Origin: Pedobacter glucosidilyticus
Lineage (GTDB): Bacteria; Bacteroidota; Bacteroidia; Sphingobacteriales; Sphingobacteriaceae
DNA: 64,000 nt
Assembly: GCF_002483235.1 (NCBI RefSeq)
Contig: NZ_DLHN01000009.1
Location: forward strand, 62,001-126,000
Reading direction: 5' to 3'
Shown here: positions 24,898 through 33,459 of the stretch, one piece after another
How the letters are laid out: every line of letters begins with the position of its first letter
Position numbering within the stretch: the first letter of the stretch is position 1
Notes under the pieces: model-generated
Told to the model about the DNA's origin: nothing
The model's input: the letters and a program-made list of their open reading frames with translations, nothing else
Databases searched by the model: none
Program-made: the position numbers and the translations under genes

Positions 24898-27354
24898 ATG
24901 AAAAAGAAAATATTTGCGTTAGTACTATTTTTAGGAGTTGTTGCTACAAGTTTTGCTCAATATCAAGTTAAAGGTAGGGTTTTAGATTCCCTGAGTAAAT
25001 CTCCCATAGAATATGCCAGTATTGGGGTGTTTAGTGCTGCTGATGCTAAAGTTGTAAACGGTAAAATTACTGATGAAAAAGGTGCTTTTAATATCACAGG
25101 CTTAAAAGCAGGAACATATGATCTTAAGATAGATTTTATAGGCTATCAGTCTAAAAGCATCAAAAATATCAAGCTTGATGCTACTAAAACCATAGATTTT
25201 GGCATCATCTTACTCAAAGGAACAGAACAATTATTAAGTGAAGTAAAAGTTGAGGGTAACCGCAATAATCCCATCAATAAAATAGATAAACAAATTTTTA
25301 AGGCCGACCAATTTGAATCTGCCAAGGGTGGTACCGCTATAGATGTGATTAGAAATATGCCTTCTATCACGGTTAATGGCGAAGGAGATATTAGGTTAAG
25401 AGGTTCAACTGGTTTTTTAATTTTATTAAATGGCAAGCCAGTACAAACAGATGCAGCTACGTTACTGAATCAAATTCCGGCAAACGCCATAGAAAACATA
25501 GAAATTATTACGGCGCCATCTGCTAAATATGATGCCGATGGGAAATCAGGAATCATTAACATCACTACCAAAAGAGGTGCTGGAGATGGCTTATCTTATG
25601 TGGTGAATATCAATGGAGGTTTACCTAGTGTTGATGATTATAACAATAAAGAAAAACCTAAAAGATACGGGGCAGATGCTACTTTGAATTACCAAAAGGA
25701 TAAATGGGAACTTTCCTTTGGTGGTAGCTATCAGCAAAATGATTTGGCTGGCCAAAGGGTAGGAGATGTGAATACTACGATTGGAAATAGGTTTACCACA
25801 TTCCCTTCCATAGGCGAGCGTAGCTTTGATAGAACTAATTACTCGGCAAGAGCATCTTTAACTTACACTCCTGATAAAGCAAATACTTTTAATGCAGGTT
25901 TTTATGCTGGCCAAAGGAAGCAGTTTAGGCAGGCGGATATCAATTATAATAATCGTACAACGGATATTAACACAGGAAATATCATCAACGAGTTAGCTTA
26001 TTATAATGCCAATTTGGTACTTAGACAAGGGAATTTTGTTTTAGGTAACCTAGATTATATGCATAGCTTCAAAAATAAATCGACCTTAACTTTATCTGGT
26101 TTGTATGAGCATGCCAGACTTGAAGGCTTCACCAAAAACAGTAATCTCAATCTTAATGATTATACCGATACCATTCAATATGTCCTCAATACCGGTACTA
26201 GTCCGCTAGATGCAGTAAGGTTAAAAGTGGATTATGCTATCCCTATAGGTAAAGGAAAGTTAGAAAGCGGTTATCAATTAAGGTATCAAAAACAAACAGG
26301 TAGTTTCCTGTATCAGGAGGCTATTTTGAGTACAGGACAATTTACAACAGTACCAGAGTTTAGCGATGATATTAATGTTATCAATAACATCAATGCTTTT
26401 TACACGCAATACGCAGCAAAAGTAGGTAAATTAGAATATATCGGAGGTTTACGTTACGAGTATGCCACACGTAGCTTTAAAGCGGATAAAATTTTAAACC
26501 CTATTGATTTAAATTTATCTAACTTTTTTCCATCGCTAAACTTTCTTTACACCTTTGATAAAGGCTATAAACTGAAAGGTGGTTTTAGCAGAAGGGTGCA
26601 GAGGTCTACCAATAACGAGTTAAATCCTTATGCAGAAAGGGAACATTCTGAAACTTTGGAACAAGGAGATCCAACCATCCTTCCGGAGTTTATTAATTTA
26701 ACGGAGTTTGGTTTGATGAAGGATTTTAATAACGGTTCTTTTTTCGCTACTTTATACAATCAGCAAATTACCAATGTGGTAAACCGGGTTAATAGCGTTT
26801 ATGCTGATACCGTTTTAAATAGGGTTTATACTAACGCAGGCGATGCCACTTTATGGGGTGTAGAAAGCGGATTAAACGTAAAACCTATGAAATGGTGGAC
26901 AGCCTACTTAGGCGTAAATATTTACGATTACCAAATAAAAGGAGCACTATTTAATAATACAGTAGCCGTAAGTAATTCTGGATTGGCTTATTCTATCAAT
27001 ACCAACCATAGTTTTAGTGCAGGTAAAAATACCAGCATACAGTTTAACCTTAATTATTTATCAGAACGTCCAACTGCCCAAGGCGAGGATTCTAGATTTA
27101 TAGTACCTAATTCATCAGTAAAGCAAAGTTTTTTAAATGGCAGGTTAACAGCGAGCCTACTTTGGCAAAACATGAGTTTAGGTGTAATTAATACTAATGA
27201 ACAGCGCATTACCACCCGAGGTAGAGATTTCTTTACCACAACCAATTATATTCATGAGAAGGATATCTTCATGATCAACCTTAGCTTTAACCTAAACCCT
27301 TTAACCAAAAAGCTGAAACTGCCTAGCAGCGAGTTTGGGGAGAGAGAGTTTTAA
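24898..27354 (+). CDS. TonB-dependent outer-membrane receptor with carboxypeptidase-like plug extension
   Basis: The 818-residue protein has a signal peptide (MKKKIFALVLFLGVVATSFAQ). A carboxypeptidase-regulatory-like domain follows at about 22-110 (YQVKGRVLDSLSKSPIEYASIGV, GAFNITGLKAGTYDLKI). Then comes a plug domain (about 125-225, AIDVIRNMPSITVNGEGDIRLRGSTGFLILLNGKP, SAKYDADGKSGIINITTKRG) and a beta-barrel of the OMP_b-brl_3 type to the C-terminus. No SusD partner is adjacent, so a glycan PUL role is not supported. Iron chelator, peptide or other substrate uptake cannot be distinguished. The operon at 27442 follows after 87 bases. Confidence 0.92.
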   Translation: MKKKIFALVLFLGVVATSFAQYQVKGRVLDSLSKSPIEYASIGVFSAADAKVVNGKITDEKGAFNITGLKAGTYDLKIDFIGYQSKSIKNIKLDATKTIDFGIILLKGTEQLLSEVKVEGNRNNPINKIDKQIFKADQFESAKGGTAIDVIRNMPSITVNGEGDIRLRGSTGFLILLNGKPVQTDAATLLNQIPANAIENIEIITAPSAKYDADGKSGIINITTKRGAGDGLSYVVNINGGLPSVDDYNNKEKPKRYGADATLNYQKDKWELSFGGSYQQNDLAGQRVGDVNTTIGNRFTTFPSIGERSFDRTNYSARASLTYTPDKANTFNAGFYAGQRKQFRQADINYNNRTTDINTGNIINELAYYNANLVLRQGNFVLGNLDYMHSFKNKSTLTLSGLYEHARLEGFTKNSNLNLNDYTDTIQYVLNTGTSPLDAVRLKVDYAIPIGKGKLESGYQLRYQKQTGSFLYQEAILSTGQFTTVPEFSDDINVINNINAFYTQYAAKVGKLEYIGGLRYEYATRSFKADKILNPIDLNLSNFFPSLNFLYTFDKGYKLKGGFSRRVQRSTNNELNPYAEREHSETLEQGDPTILPEFINLTEFGLMKDFNNGSFFATLYNQQITNVVNRVNSVYADTVLNRVYTNAGDATLWGVESGLNVKPMKWWTAYLGVNIYDYQIKGALFNNTVAVSNSGLAYSINTNHSFSAGKNTSIQFNLNYLSERPTAQGEDSRFIVPNSSVKQSFLNGRLTASLLWQNMSLGVINTNEQRITTRGRDFFTTTNYIHEKDIFMINLSFNLNPLTKKLKLPSSEFGEREF

Positions 27355-27415
27355 GTTTTAAAGACATCGACAAAAAATAAGCGATAAATTATTGCAGATA
27401 TAAATATTTATATTT

Positions 27416-27434
27416 TACTTTGTATTTCAAAGTA
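27416..27434 (+). promoter_or_regulatory. Palindromic operator in front of the membrane protein/HTH operon
   Basis: TACTTTG-TATTT-CAAAGTA is a perfect 7-bp inverted repeat with a 5-base spacer, ending 7 bases before the start codon at 27442. Its left arm overlaps a near-consensus -7 element (TTACTTTG). It is well placed for repression by the HTH protein encoded two genes on. Confidence 0.55.
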
Positions 27435-27441
27435 CTTTTAA

Positions 27442-28050
27442 ATGAAAGAAAAATATCTAGAAGATATCAAAGAAATTAAGGAAATCATGAACCGCTCAAC
27501 ACGGTTTATTTCTTTAAGTGGCTGGTCTGGTGTTTCTACTGGTTTAATAGCATTGGCTGGTGTTACAGCTTATTTTATCATTTTCCAAAAACAGAACTGG
27601 TTAATAGAACAACCTGTAAGTATAAATGCTACCAACTTATTGTATTTATTACTTATTGCTGTGGTAACACTGGTGCTATCTATTGGCTCGGCTATTTTCT
27701 TCACCAAGCAAAAAGTCATAAAGGAAAAGCAAAAAATTTGGGATCAGCAAAGTAAAAGATTGTTGGTTAATTTATCTATTCCTTTAGTTACTGGTGGCTT
27801 ACTTTGCTTATTGCTTTTATTTAAAGGATTTATAGGGTTTTTGCCAGCATTAACACTTATTTTTTATGGCTTAGCGCTTATCAACGCAAGTAAATACACT
27901 TTGCCAGAGCTCAGAAACTTGGGCTTATTGGAGATTGTTCTAGGATTAATAGCTATACAATTTATAGCATATAGCCTTTTGCTATGGGCTTTAGGTTTTG
28001 GAGTTATCCAAGTTATTTATGGTTTAATTGTCCAAAAGAAATATACATAG
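27442..28050 (+). CDS. Multi-spanning membrane protein of unknown function
   Basis: I do not recognise a named family for this 202-residue protein. A charged, amphipathic N-terminal helix (about residues 1-22, MKEKYLEDIKEIKEIMNRST) is followed by about five hydrophobic segments: about 27-47, 64-86, 112-130, 130-148 and 160-190. A charged loop lies near residues 88-106. Its stop codon overlaps by one base the GTG start of a winged-helix regulator, so the two are translationally coupled. This pairing with a small HTH regulator and a second small membrane protein recurs in Sphingobacteria as far as I remember, but its role is unknown. Confidence 0.75.
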   Translation: MKEKYLEDIKEIKEIMNRSTRFISLSGWSGVSTGLIALAGVTAYFIIFQKQNWLIEQPVSINATNLLYLLLIAVVTLVLSIGSAIFFTKQKVIKEKQKIWDQQSKRLLVNLSIPLVTGGLLCLLLLFKGFIGFLPALTLIFYGLALINASKYTLPELRNLGLLEIVLGLIAIQFIAYSLLLWALGFGVIQVIYGLIVQKKYT

Positions 28051-28340
28051 TGAAGGAAGTCTTAAAAGATTTAGACAAAGCATTTGAAAACAGAATTCGG
28101 TTGGGGATTATGTCTGCCTTGGTTGTAAACGATTATATAGATTATACTTCCCTAAAAGAGCTTTTGGATGTTACTGATGGTAATTTAGCTAGCCATTTAA
28201 AATCTTTAGAGAAATGTGGTTATATAAGCTATGAGAAAGCGTTTGTAGACCGGAAACCCAATACCAACTACTTGGCAACAGAAAAAGGTAAAGAAGCATT
28301 TATCAAACATATAAAAGCAATAGAGCAACTTCTTAGATAA
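28050..28340 (+). CDS. Winged-helix transcriptional regulator (HTH_34/MarR-ArsR-like)
   Basis: The 96-residue protein is a minimal winged-helix DNA-binding domain. The N-terminal helix is FENRIRLGIMSALVV. A helix-turn-helix follows, DYTSLKELLDVTDGNLASHLKSLEKCGYI, and the wing reads YEKAFVDRKPNTNYLATEKGKEAF. I chose the GTG at 28050 because it makes the TAGTG overlap with the previous stop and gives the usual ~95-residue length; an earlier ATG at 27984 would add residues inside the upstream gene that have no counterpart in the family. It probably binds the palindrome at 27416-27434, giving autoregulation. Confidence 0.85.
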   Translation: MKEVLKDLDKAFENRIRLGIMSALVVNDYIDYTSLKELLDVTDGNLASHLKSLEKCGYISYEKAFVDRKPNTNYLATEKGKEAFIKHIKAIEQLLR

Positions 28341-28367
28341 TATCAACAAAAAATAAATTTTAAGATT

Positions 28368-28652
28368 ATGAAAACGAAAAGCTTAATCATTATTTTAGGG
28401 GTAGTGGGGGCAATATTGCTTATCCCATTCATCGCTATGCAATTTACTTCAGAGGTAGATTGGTCTTTGTCTGACTTTGTAATTATGGGAGTATTACTAA
28501 TAGGAACAGGTTTATTAATAGAACTGGCTACTAGGAAAATAAAAACAAATTCTAAAAGATTAATTGTTCTAGGTGGCATTCTGCTAGTTTTTTTCCTGAT
28601 TTGGGCAGAATTAGCAGTAGGTATATTTGGGTCTCCTTTTGCAGGGAGTTAA
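28368..28652 (+). CDS. Small two- or three-helix membrane protein
   Basis: The 94-residue hydrophobic protein has three predicted membrane segments (about residues 5-23, 35-52 and 64-84), linked by short charged stretches such as ATRKIKTNSKRL. It follows the winged-helix regulator by 27 bases and appears to be the last gene of this three-gene operon. I do not recognise a specific family, and no catalytic motif is visible. A role together with the 202-residue membrane protein is likely only from position. Confidence 0.65.
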   Translation: MKTKSLIIILGVVGAILLIPFIAMQFTSEVDWSLSDFVIMGVLLIGTGLLIELATRKIKTNSKRLIVLGGILLVFFLIWAELAVGIFGSPFAGS

Positions 28653-28676
28653 GTTTATCAGCTATAATTATAAAAA

Positions 28677-28703
28677 AGGTGGTTTAGAAAATCTAAACCA
28701 CCT
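28677..28703 (-). terminator. Intrinsic terminator of katG
   Basis: A perfect 12-bp stem, AGGTGGTTTAGA/TCTAAACCACCT with a 3-base loop, is followed on the minus strand by six T. It begins 25 bases after the katG stop. It may also slow plus-strand transcripts from the operon ending at 28652. Confidence 0.9.
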
Positions 28704-28728
28704 AAACATATATACTGATTGGCTGAAA

Positions 28729-30972
28729 TTAAGCTAAATCAAAACGGTCAAGATTCATTACTTTATTCCATGCGGCAATAAAGTCTTTAACAAATTTTTC
28801 CTGTCCATCTGCGCATCCATAAACTTCGGCAATAGCTCTTAATTCAGAGTTAGAACCAAATATTAAGTCTACTCTTGTACCAGTCCATTTTACTTCACCA
28901 GTTTTACGGTCTTTACCTTCAAAAACATTTTTAGCATCTGTTATGGCTTGCCATGTTGTACCAAAGTCTAAAAGATTTACAAAGAAATCATTAGATAATA
29001 CTTCAGTACGGTTGGTAAATACTCCATGTTTAGAACCATCAAAGTTTGCATTTAATACGCGTAAACCTCCAACTAAAGCTGTCATTTCTGGTACAGTAAG
29101 TGTTAAAAGTTGTGCTTTATCTACCAATAATTCTTCTGGCGAAGCCGTATGATGAGTTTTCAAGTAGTTACGGAAACCATCAGCATGGGGTTCTAATACT
29201 GCAAATGAATCAACATCTGTTTGTTCTTGCGAAGCATCTGTACGACCCGGAGTAAATGGGACTTCAACGTTGAAACCAGCATTTTTAGCAGCTTGTTCAA
29301 CAGCCGCACATCCTCCAAGTACAATTAAGTCAGCCAGAGAAACTAATTTTCCATCAGTTTGTGCTGCGTTAAAGTCTCTTTGTATTTGCTCTAGTTTATC
29401 TAATACTTTAGCTAATTGTGAAGGATTGTTTACCTCCCAATATTTTTGAGGCGTTAAGCGGATACGAGCGCCATTAGCTCCACCACGTTTATCAGAACCT
29501 CTGAAAGTAGAAGCAGAAGCCCAGGCTGTAGAAACCAATTCAGAAGTGCTTAGTCCTGATGCTAATATGTTAGCTTTTAGGGAAGCAATATCCTGACTAT
29601 CAATTAATTTATGAGTAACAGCCGGAACTGGATCTTGCCAAATTAATTCTTCGGCAGGTACTTCTGGACCTAAATACCGAGATTTTGGTCCCATATCACG
29701 GTGAGTTAATTTAAACCAAGCTCTTGCAAAAGCATCTGCAAATTCATCAGGGTTTTCATAAAAACGTCTTGATATTTTTTCGTAGGCTGGGTCTATACGT
29801 AAAGCCAAATCTGTAGTTAACATAAAAGGAGCATGTTTTTTGGCTGGGTCATGCGCATCTGGCACAGTACCTTCGCCAGCCCCATTTTTAGGTTTCCATT
29901 GGTGCGCTCCGGCAGGGCTTTTTGTTAATTCCCACTCAAAACCAAAAAGGTTTTCAAAATAGTTATTGCTCCATTGTGTAGGTGTAGTGGTCCAAGCACC
30001 TTCTAAACCACTGGTAATGGTGTCTCCACCTTTTCCAGTGCCGTAAGTATTTTTCCATCCTTGGCTTTGCTCTTCTATACCAGCTCCGGCAGGTTCTTTA
30101 CCTACATATTTGCTAGGGTCAGCAGCTCCATGTGTTTTACCAAAGGTATGTCCGCCAGCTATCAAGGCTACTGTTTCTTCATCATTCATCGCCATTCGGG
30201 CAAATGTTTCGCGTATATCACGAGCAGAAGCTAATGGATCTGGATTGCCATTAGGACCTTCAGGATTTACATAAATTAAACCCATTTGTACGGCAGCTAG
30301 TGGATTTTCTAAATGACGGTCACCAGTATAACGTTTATCACCTAACCACTCGGCCTCAGAACCCCAATAAATATCTTCTTCTGGTTCCCATACATCATCA
30401 CGGCCGCCACCAAAACCAAAAGTTTTGAAACCCATAGATTCTAATGCGCAGTTTCCTGCTAAAATCATTAAATCTGCCCAAGAAAGTTTCTTGCCATATT
30501 TTTGTTTGATTGGCCAAAGTAATAATCTGGCTTTATCAAGGTTAGCATTATCTGGCCAGCTATTTAGTGGTGCAAAACGTTGTGTTCCTGCTCCTGCACC
30601 GCCTCTTCCGTCAGCAATACGATAAGTACCGGCACTATGCCATGCCATACGAATAAAAAACGGGCCGTAATGACCATAATCTGCCGGCCACCAATCTTGC
30701 GACGTAGTCATCAACTCATATATATCCTGTTTAACAGCGTTAAGATCTAAAGATTTAAATTCTTCGGCATAATTAAAATCTTTATCCATTGGGTCAGACA
30801 GGGTAGAGTGCTGACGAAGAATATTTAACTTTAATTGGTTAGGCCACCAGTCGTTGTTTCTGGTACCACCACCTGCACTTTTTCTTATGGCTCCACTAGA
30901 GAAAGGGCATTTTGCTGCACCACCCTCATTAACATCTGCTAAGGTTGTTTTTAAATCTTTTTTTTCTTCCAT
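28729..30972 (-). CDS. katG: Catalase-peroxidase
   Basis: KatG is a heme enzyme that removes hydrogen peroxide by catalase and peroxidase reactions. The 747-residue, two-domain protein has distal Arg108, Trp111 and His112 (RMAWHSAGTYR) and proximal His275 (GGHTFGKTHG). Trp111, Tyr234 (GLIYVNPEGP) and Met260 (RMAMND) are placed to form the Met-Tyr-Trp cross-link needed for catalase activity. The degenerate C-terminal peroxidase-like domain is complete. The gene is monocistronic with a strong terminator. I see no OxyR-type site or exact promoter consensus upstream. Confidence 0.97.
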   Translation of the reverse strand: MEEKKDLKTTLADVNEGGAAKCPFSSGAIRKSAGGGTRNNDWWPNQLKLNILRQHSTLSDPMDKDFNYAEEFKSLDLNAVKQDIYELMTTSQDWWPADYGHYGPFFIRMAWHSAGTYRIADGRGGAGAGTQRFAPLNSWPDNANLDKARLLLWPIKQKYGKKLSWADLMILAGNCALESMGFKTFGFGGGRDDVWEPEEDIYWGSEAEWLGDKRYTGDRHLENPLAAVQMGLIYVNPEGPNGNPDPLASARDIRETFARMAMNDEETVALIAGGHTFGKTHGAADPSKYVGKEPAGAGIEEQSQGWKNTYGTGKGGDTITSGLEGAWTTTPTQWSNNYFENLFGFEWELTKSPAGAHQWKPKNGAGEGTVPDAHDPAKKHAPFMLTTDLALRIDPAYEKISRRFYENPDEFADAFARAWFKLTHRDMGPKSRYLGPEVPAEELIWQDPVPAVTHKLIDSQDIASLKANILASGLSTSELVSTAWASASTFRGSDKRGGANGARIRLTPQKYWEVNNPSQLAKVLDKLEQIQRDFNAAQTDGKLVSLADLIVLGGCAAVEQAAKNAGFNVEVPFTPGRTDASQEQTDVDSFAVLEPHADGFRNYLKTHHTASPEELLVDKAQLLTLTVPEMTALVGGLRVLNANFDGSKHGVFTNRTEVLSNDFFVNLLDFGTTWQAITDAKNVFEGKDRKTGEVKWTGTRVDLIFGSNSELRAIAEVYGCADGQEKFVKDFIAAWNKVMNLDRFDLA

Positions 30973-31087
30973 TACAATAATATTTATGTATAATTTATAA
31001 TTTTCTAAACTCTAAATTAGGCTTAATGGCAGGATAATTTTCATCTATATTTATGATATTAATATTGCAAAAATCTATAAGACATAA

Positions 31088-31118
31088 AAAAGGTTTTAGT
31101 AATTTACTAAAACCTTTT
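31088..31118 (-). terminator. Intrinsic terminator of the lyase-like gene
   Basis: AAAAGGTTTTAGTAA and TTACTAAAACCTTTT form a nearly loopless palindrome starting 3 bases after the stop at 31122. On the minus strand it ends in a run of T. Confidence 0.82.
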
Positions 31119-31121
31119 GAT

Positions 31122-31895
31122 TTAATTAAAACCTTCGAACATTTTAATATTTCGCCATTCTACAGTGGCTTCTTTATCGTTTTCTAGCTTACCGTAAGCG
31201 CCAAATTTGAAATAATAGTCGCCGTCTGCTGGTCCATGAACATATTCATTATATAATTTGCTCTGATCTCCAAGGTAGATATACACTTTATTTTCCTTTC
31301 TAAAATGAACAACATTTACTTTAAGCCATTTATTAGTCTTATCATTATAATCGGCAAAAACGTTTGTTAGAGGTGTAAACGTACCTACTCTATCCACGCT
31401 TGGGGGTACTACTAGTGTTCCTTTATCATCTTTCTTAGTGTTAAAAATTAACACTTTAAAGCCAGATTGTTTCATGTTTTGCCACACTTGGCAGATATGA
31501 TGAGAGCTAAGTATCCCGTCTATAAATCTTACTTCGCCTTCAAATTGATAAATACCATCTTCCTTATATTTGCCATTCATCTGTATTTTCATTTCAGATC
31601 TTCTGGCTTTTGGATCTGCCCCGATGGTAAATCTGTGGATAGCATCTGTATAATCATTAGTTTTATTCTTATAAGTATATTTACAAAGATTTGCTGCAAT
31701 GTCTTGATTAGCTTTTAATGTATCCCAATCAAATCTGTCCATTTTTTGAGCGTTTTGCAATTGTAATACTAAATCAGGATTTTGTATTTTATTCCATTTA
31801 ACACCTTTAAACTTTACTTGGGCGAATGATGCTTGAGTTAAGCAAAACACGCATGTAAATAAAAATAAGCTTGATTTTAAAATTTTTGTTTTCAT
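31122..31895 (-). CDS. Secreted jelly-roll protein, polysaccharide-lyase-like
   Basis: The 257-residue protein has a signal peptide (ends ASFAQ, about residue 26). Its beta-rich body looks like a concanavalin-A-type jelly roll of the kind found in alginate and related polysaccharide lyases. Suggestive features are RSEMKIQMNG, the SSHHICQVWQN strand with two adjacent histidines, a late tyrosine-rich strand DGDYYFKFGAYG, and the terminal VEWRNIKMFEG. These patterns recall PL7/PL20-like lyases, where an Arg, His and Tyr act in catalysis, but I cannot assign a family or a substrate with certainty. It is monocistronic. No sugar-uptake genes are adjacent. Confidence 0.6.
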   Translation of the reverse strand: MKTKILKSSLFLFTCVFCLTQASFAQVKFKGVKWNKIQNPDLVLQLQNAQKMDRFDWDTLKANQDIAANLCKYTYKNKTNDYTDAIHRFTIGADPKARRSEMKIQMNGKYKEDGIYQFEGEVRFIDGILSSHHICQVWQNMKQSGFKVLIFNTKKDDKGTLVVPPSVDRVGTFTPLTNVFADYNDKTNKWLKVNVVHFRKENKVYIYLGDQSKLYNEYVHGPADGDYYFKFGAYGKLENDKEATVEWRNIKMFEGFN

Positions 31896-31949
31896 CGTTT
31901 AATTAAAATTGGTTTTGAGAAGTCACAAAATAACTATTCAACCAATTAA

Positions 31950-32330
31950 TTAATTAAGTTTACTTACCTTTTTAATAAGGTAATTTTGCAGTCCACCGGG
32001 CATTTCCCAGCTTACTTGCGAACCTTCCTGATAGCCTAAAACAGCTATCGCCATAGGGCTAAATACCGAGATTTTATGCGCTTTCATATTGGCTTCTTCT
32101 AAAGGTACAATTTGGAAAGAAAATGTTTTCTTGCTCACCATATCTTCTATAGTTACATGTGTATACAAGCCAATAACGTTTTCTGGAAGGCTACCTGTTT
32201 TAATGATGGTTGCATGTTTAAGTTCTTCCATTAATTTTTGCTTATTATAATCAGAAAGCACAGAAGTTTTATAGTGTTTCTCTAATAATTGATGTTCTTT
32301 TAAACCTAATATTAATTTTTCTTTTGTCAT
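31950..32330 (-). CDS. GreA/GreB/Rnk-type C-terminal domain protein
   Basis: The 126-residue protein lacks the long N-terminal coiled coil of true GreA. It has a short helical N-terminus and then the FKBP-like C-terminal domain: ENVIGLYTHVTIEDMVSKKTFSFQIVPLEEANMKAHKISVFSPMAIAVLGYQEGSQVSW. The final segment is the usual fold signature (SPLG-A-LG-K-G in GreA). Such proteins (Rnk-like, or secondary-channel binders) contact RNA polymerase and change its activity. The acidic tip residues that stimulate transcript cleavage cannot be identified, so cleavage activity is doubtful. Confidence 0.78.
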   Translation of the reverse strand: MTKEKLILGLKEHQLLEKHYKTSVLSDYNKQKLMEELKHATIIKTGSLPENVIGLYTHVTIEDMVSKKTFSFQIVPLEEANMKAHKISVFSPMAIAVLGYQEGSQVSWEMPGGLQNYLIKKVSKLN

Positions 32331-32340
32331 GTCTTTATTT

Positions 32341-32854
32341 TTTTATGTAATCCAGTAAGGTTTTAATAATATAATAGCTGCCTATACTAAGCATATAGCA
32401 CTAATAAGTTATCATTATAAAAACCATATAAACTATTTAATAATTTATACCGCCCCATAAAAAATTATGGGGCCTAAGAAATAAAGGCTTTATTTGAAGA
32501 AAGTAAGAAGAAGTTAAATAGAAATAAATTTCTCTTACTTGGTAAGGATGTAATTTTTTTAAAAAAAGTAATTTCTGAACAAAGATTAATCATCATAAAC
32601 ATAAGAATTAGTAAAAAAACAGTTTAAGGTAGCCCCTTAAGTTTTTTGATGTGGGGCTTAGATGATAAAGTCTTTAGAAGAATAAAACGACGTAAAAGAT
32701 GTACACGATAAGCCATCGCCTAAAAACATAGGTGCATTGGTATATGCTAATGAAATGTTTTGTAGAAGATAAATCATGATCAACTTAAAATCATTGTTTT
32801 TTAACAAATATAAAGAATTAGATAACAATCAGCAATTTTTATTAATTTTCCATC
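32341..32854. other. Gene-free stretch with two GC-rich hairpins
   Basis: GCCCCATAA at 32452-32460 pairs with TTATGGGGC at 32465-32473 over an AAAA loop, with no T tract after it. AGCCCC at 32631-32636 pairs with GGGGCT at 32653-32658. The rest is AT-rich. No gene longer than about 40 codons is credible, and no exact promoter consensus was found for either flanking gene. Confidence 0.6.
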
Positions 32855-33457
32855 ATGGCTTCAGTACTTATTGTATTCGCACATCCGGTATACGAGAAAT
32901 CTAGGGTGAACCGTTTTTTGGTTAAATCTGTAAAAGGGTTAAAACAAGTTACTTTTCATGATTTATATGAGCTTTACCCAGATTTTGATATAGATGTTAA
33001 AAGGGAACAAAAAATATTAGCCAAGCATGATATTATTGTGCTACAACATCCTTTTTATTGGTATAGCATGCCTCCACTTTTAAAGCAATGGTTAGATTTG
33101 GTATTAGAATATGGTTGGGCTTATGGTAAAGAAGGCATCCAACTGAGAAATAAAAAGTTATTTAATGCTATAACTACAGGAGGTACTTTTGAAGCTTATC
33201 AGAAAGAAGGTCATAATCGTTACACCATTACAGAGCTTTTGTACCCTTTAGACCAAACTGCTTTTTTATGTAAAATGACTTATTATCCGCCTTTTGTTGT
33301 GCATGGTACACATAGGCTTTCTGAGTTGCAAATACAACAATTTGCCCAAGACTATCAGCAAGTGATTATTGGCTTAAGGGATGGTTTATTTCAGGAAGAT
33401 GATTTAGTAAGCGCAACATATATGAACAATGTGATTGATAAACCTTACCAGCTCTAG
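32855..33457 (+). CDS. NAD(P)H quinone oxidoreductase, KefF/KefG-like ancillary protein
   Basis: The 200-residue flavodoxin-like protein starts VLIVFAHPVYEKSRVNRFL, the FMN-binding P-loop region. It carries IIVLQHPFYWYSMPPLLKQWLDLVLEYGWAYG, the hallmark of the KefF/KefG/MdaB group, and the TTGG loop. In Enterobacteria such proteins activate the glutathione-gated potassium efflux systems KefB and KefC. Here a KefC-like gene starts two bases after its stop, which strongly supports the same partnership. Protection against electrophiles by cytoplasmic acidification is the inferred role. Confidence 0.88.
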   Translation: MASVLIVFAHPVYEKSRVNRFLVKSVKGLKQVTFHDLYELYPDFDIDVKREQKILAKHDIIVLQHPFYWYSMPPLLKQWLDLVLEYGWAYGKEGIQLRNKKLFNAITTGGTFEAYQKEGHNRYTITELLYPLDQTAFLCKMTYYPPFVVHGTHRLSELQIQQFAQDYQQVIIGLRDGLFQEDDLVSATYMNNVIDKPYQL

Positions 33458-33459
33458 TT

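Noticed and set aside
24898..27354. Reading the TonB-dependent receptor as SusC of a polysaccharide utilisation locus
   Set aside because: There is no SusD-like gene next to it, the barrel looks like the OMP_b-brl_3 type, and the neighbours are a membrane/regulator operon.
32452..32473. Considered as an intrinsic terminator
   Set aside because: The hairpin is strong, but no T tract follows on either strand and no gene ends nearby.
32658..32777. A 39-codon minus-strand frame before the KefF-like gene
   Set aside because: It has no recognisable features and no regulatory structures of the ilv kind around it; a decayed gene on either strand is possible but cannot be supported.
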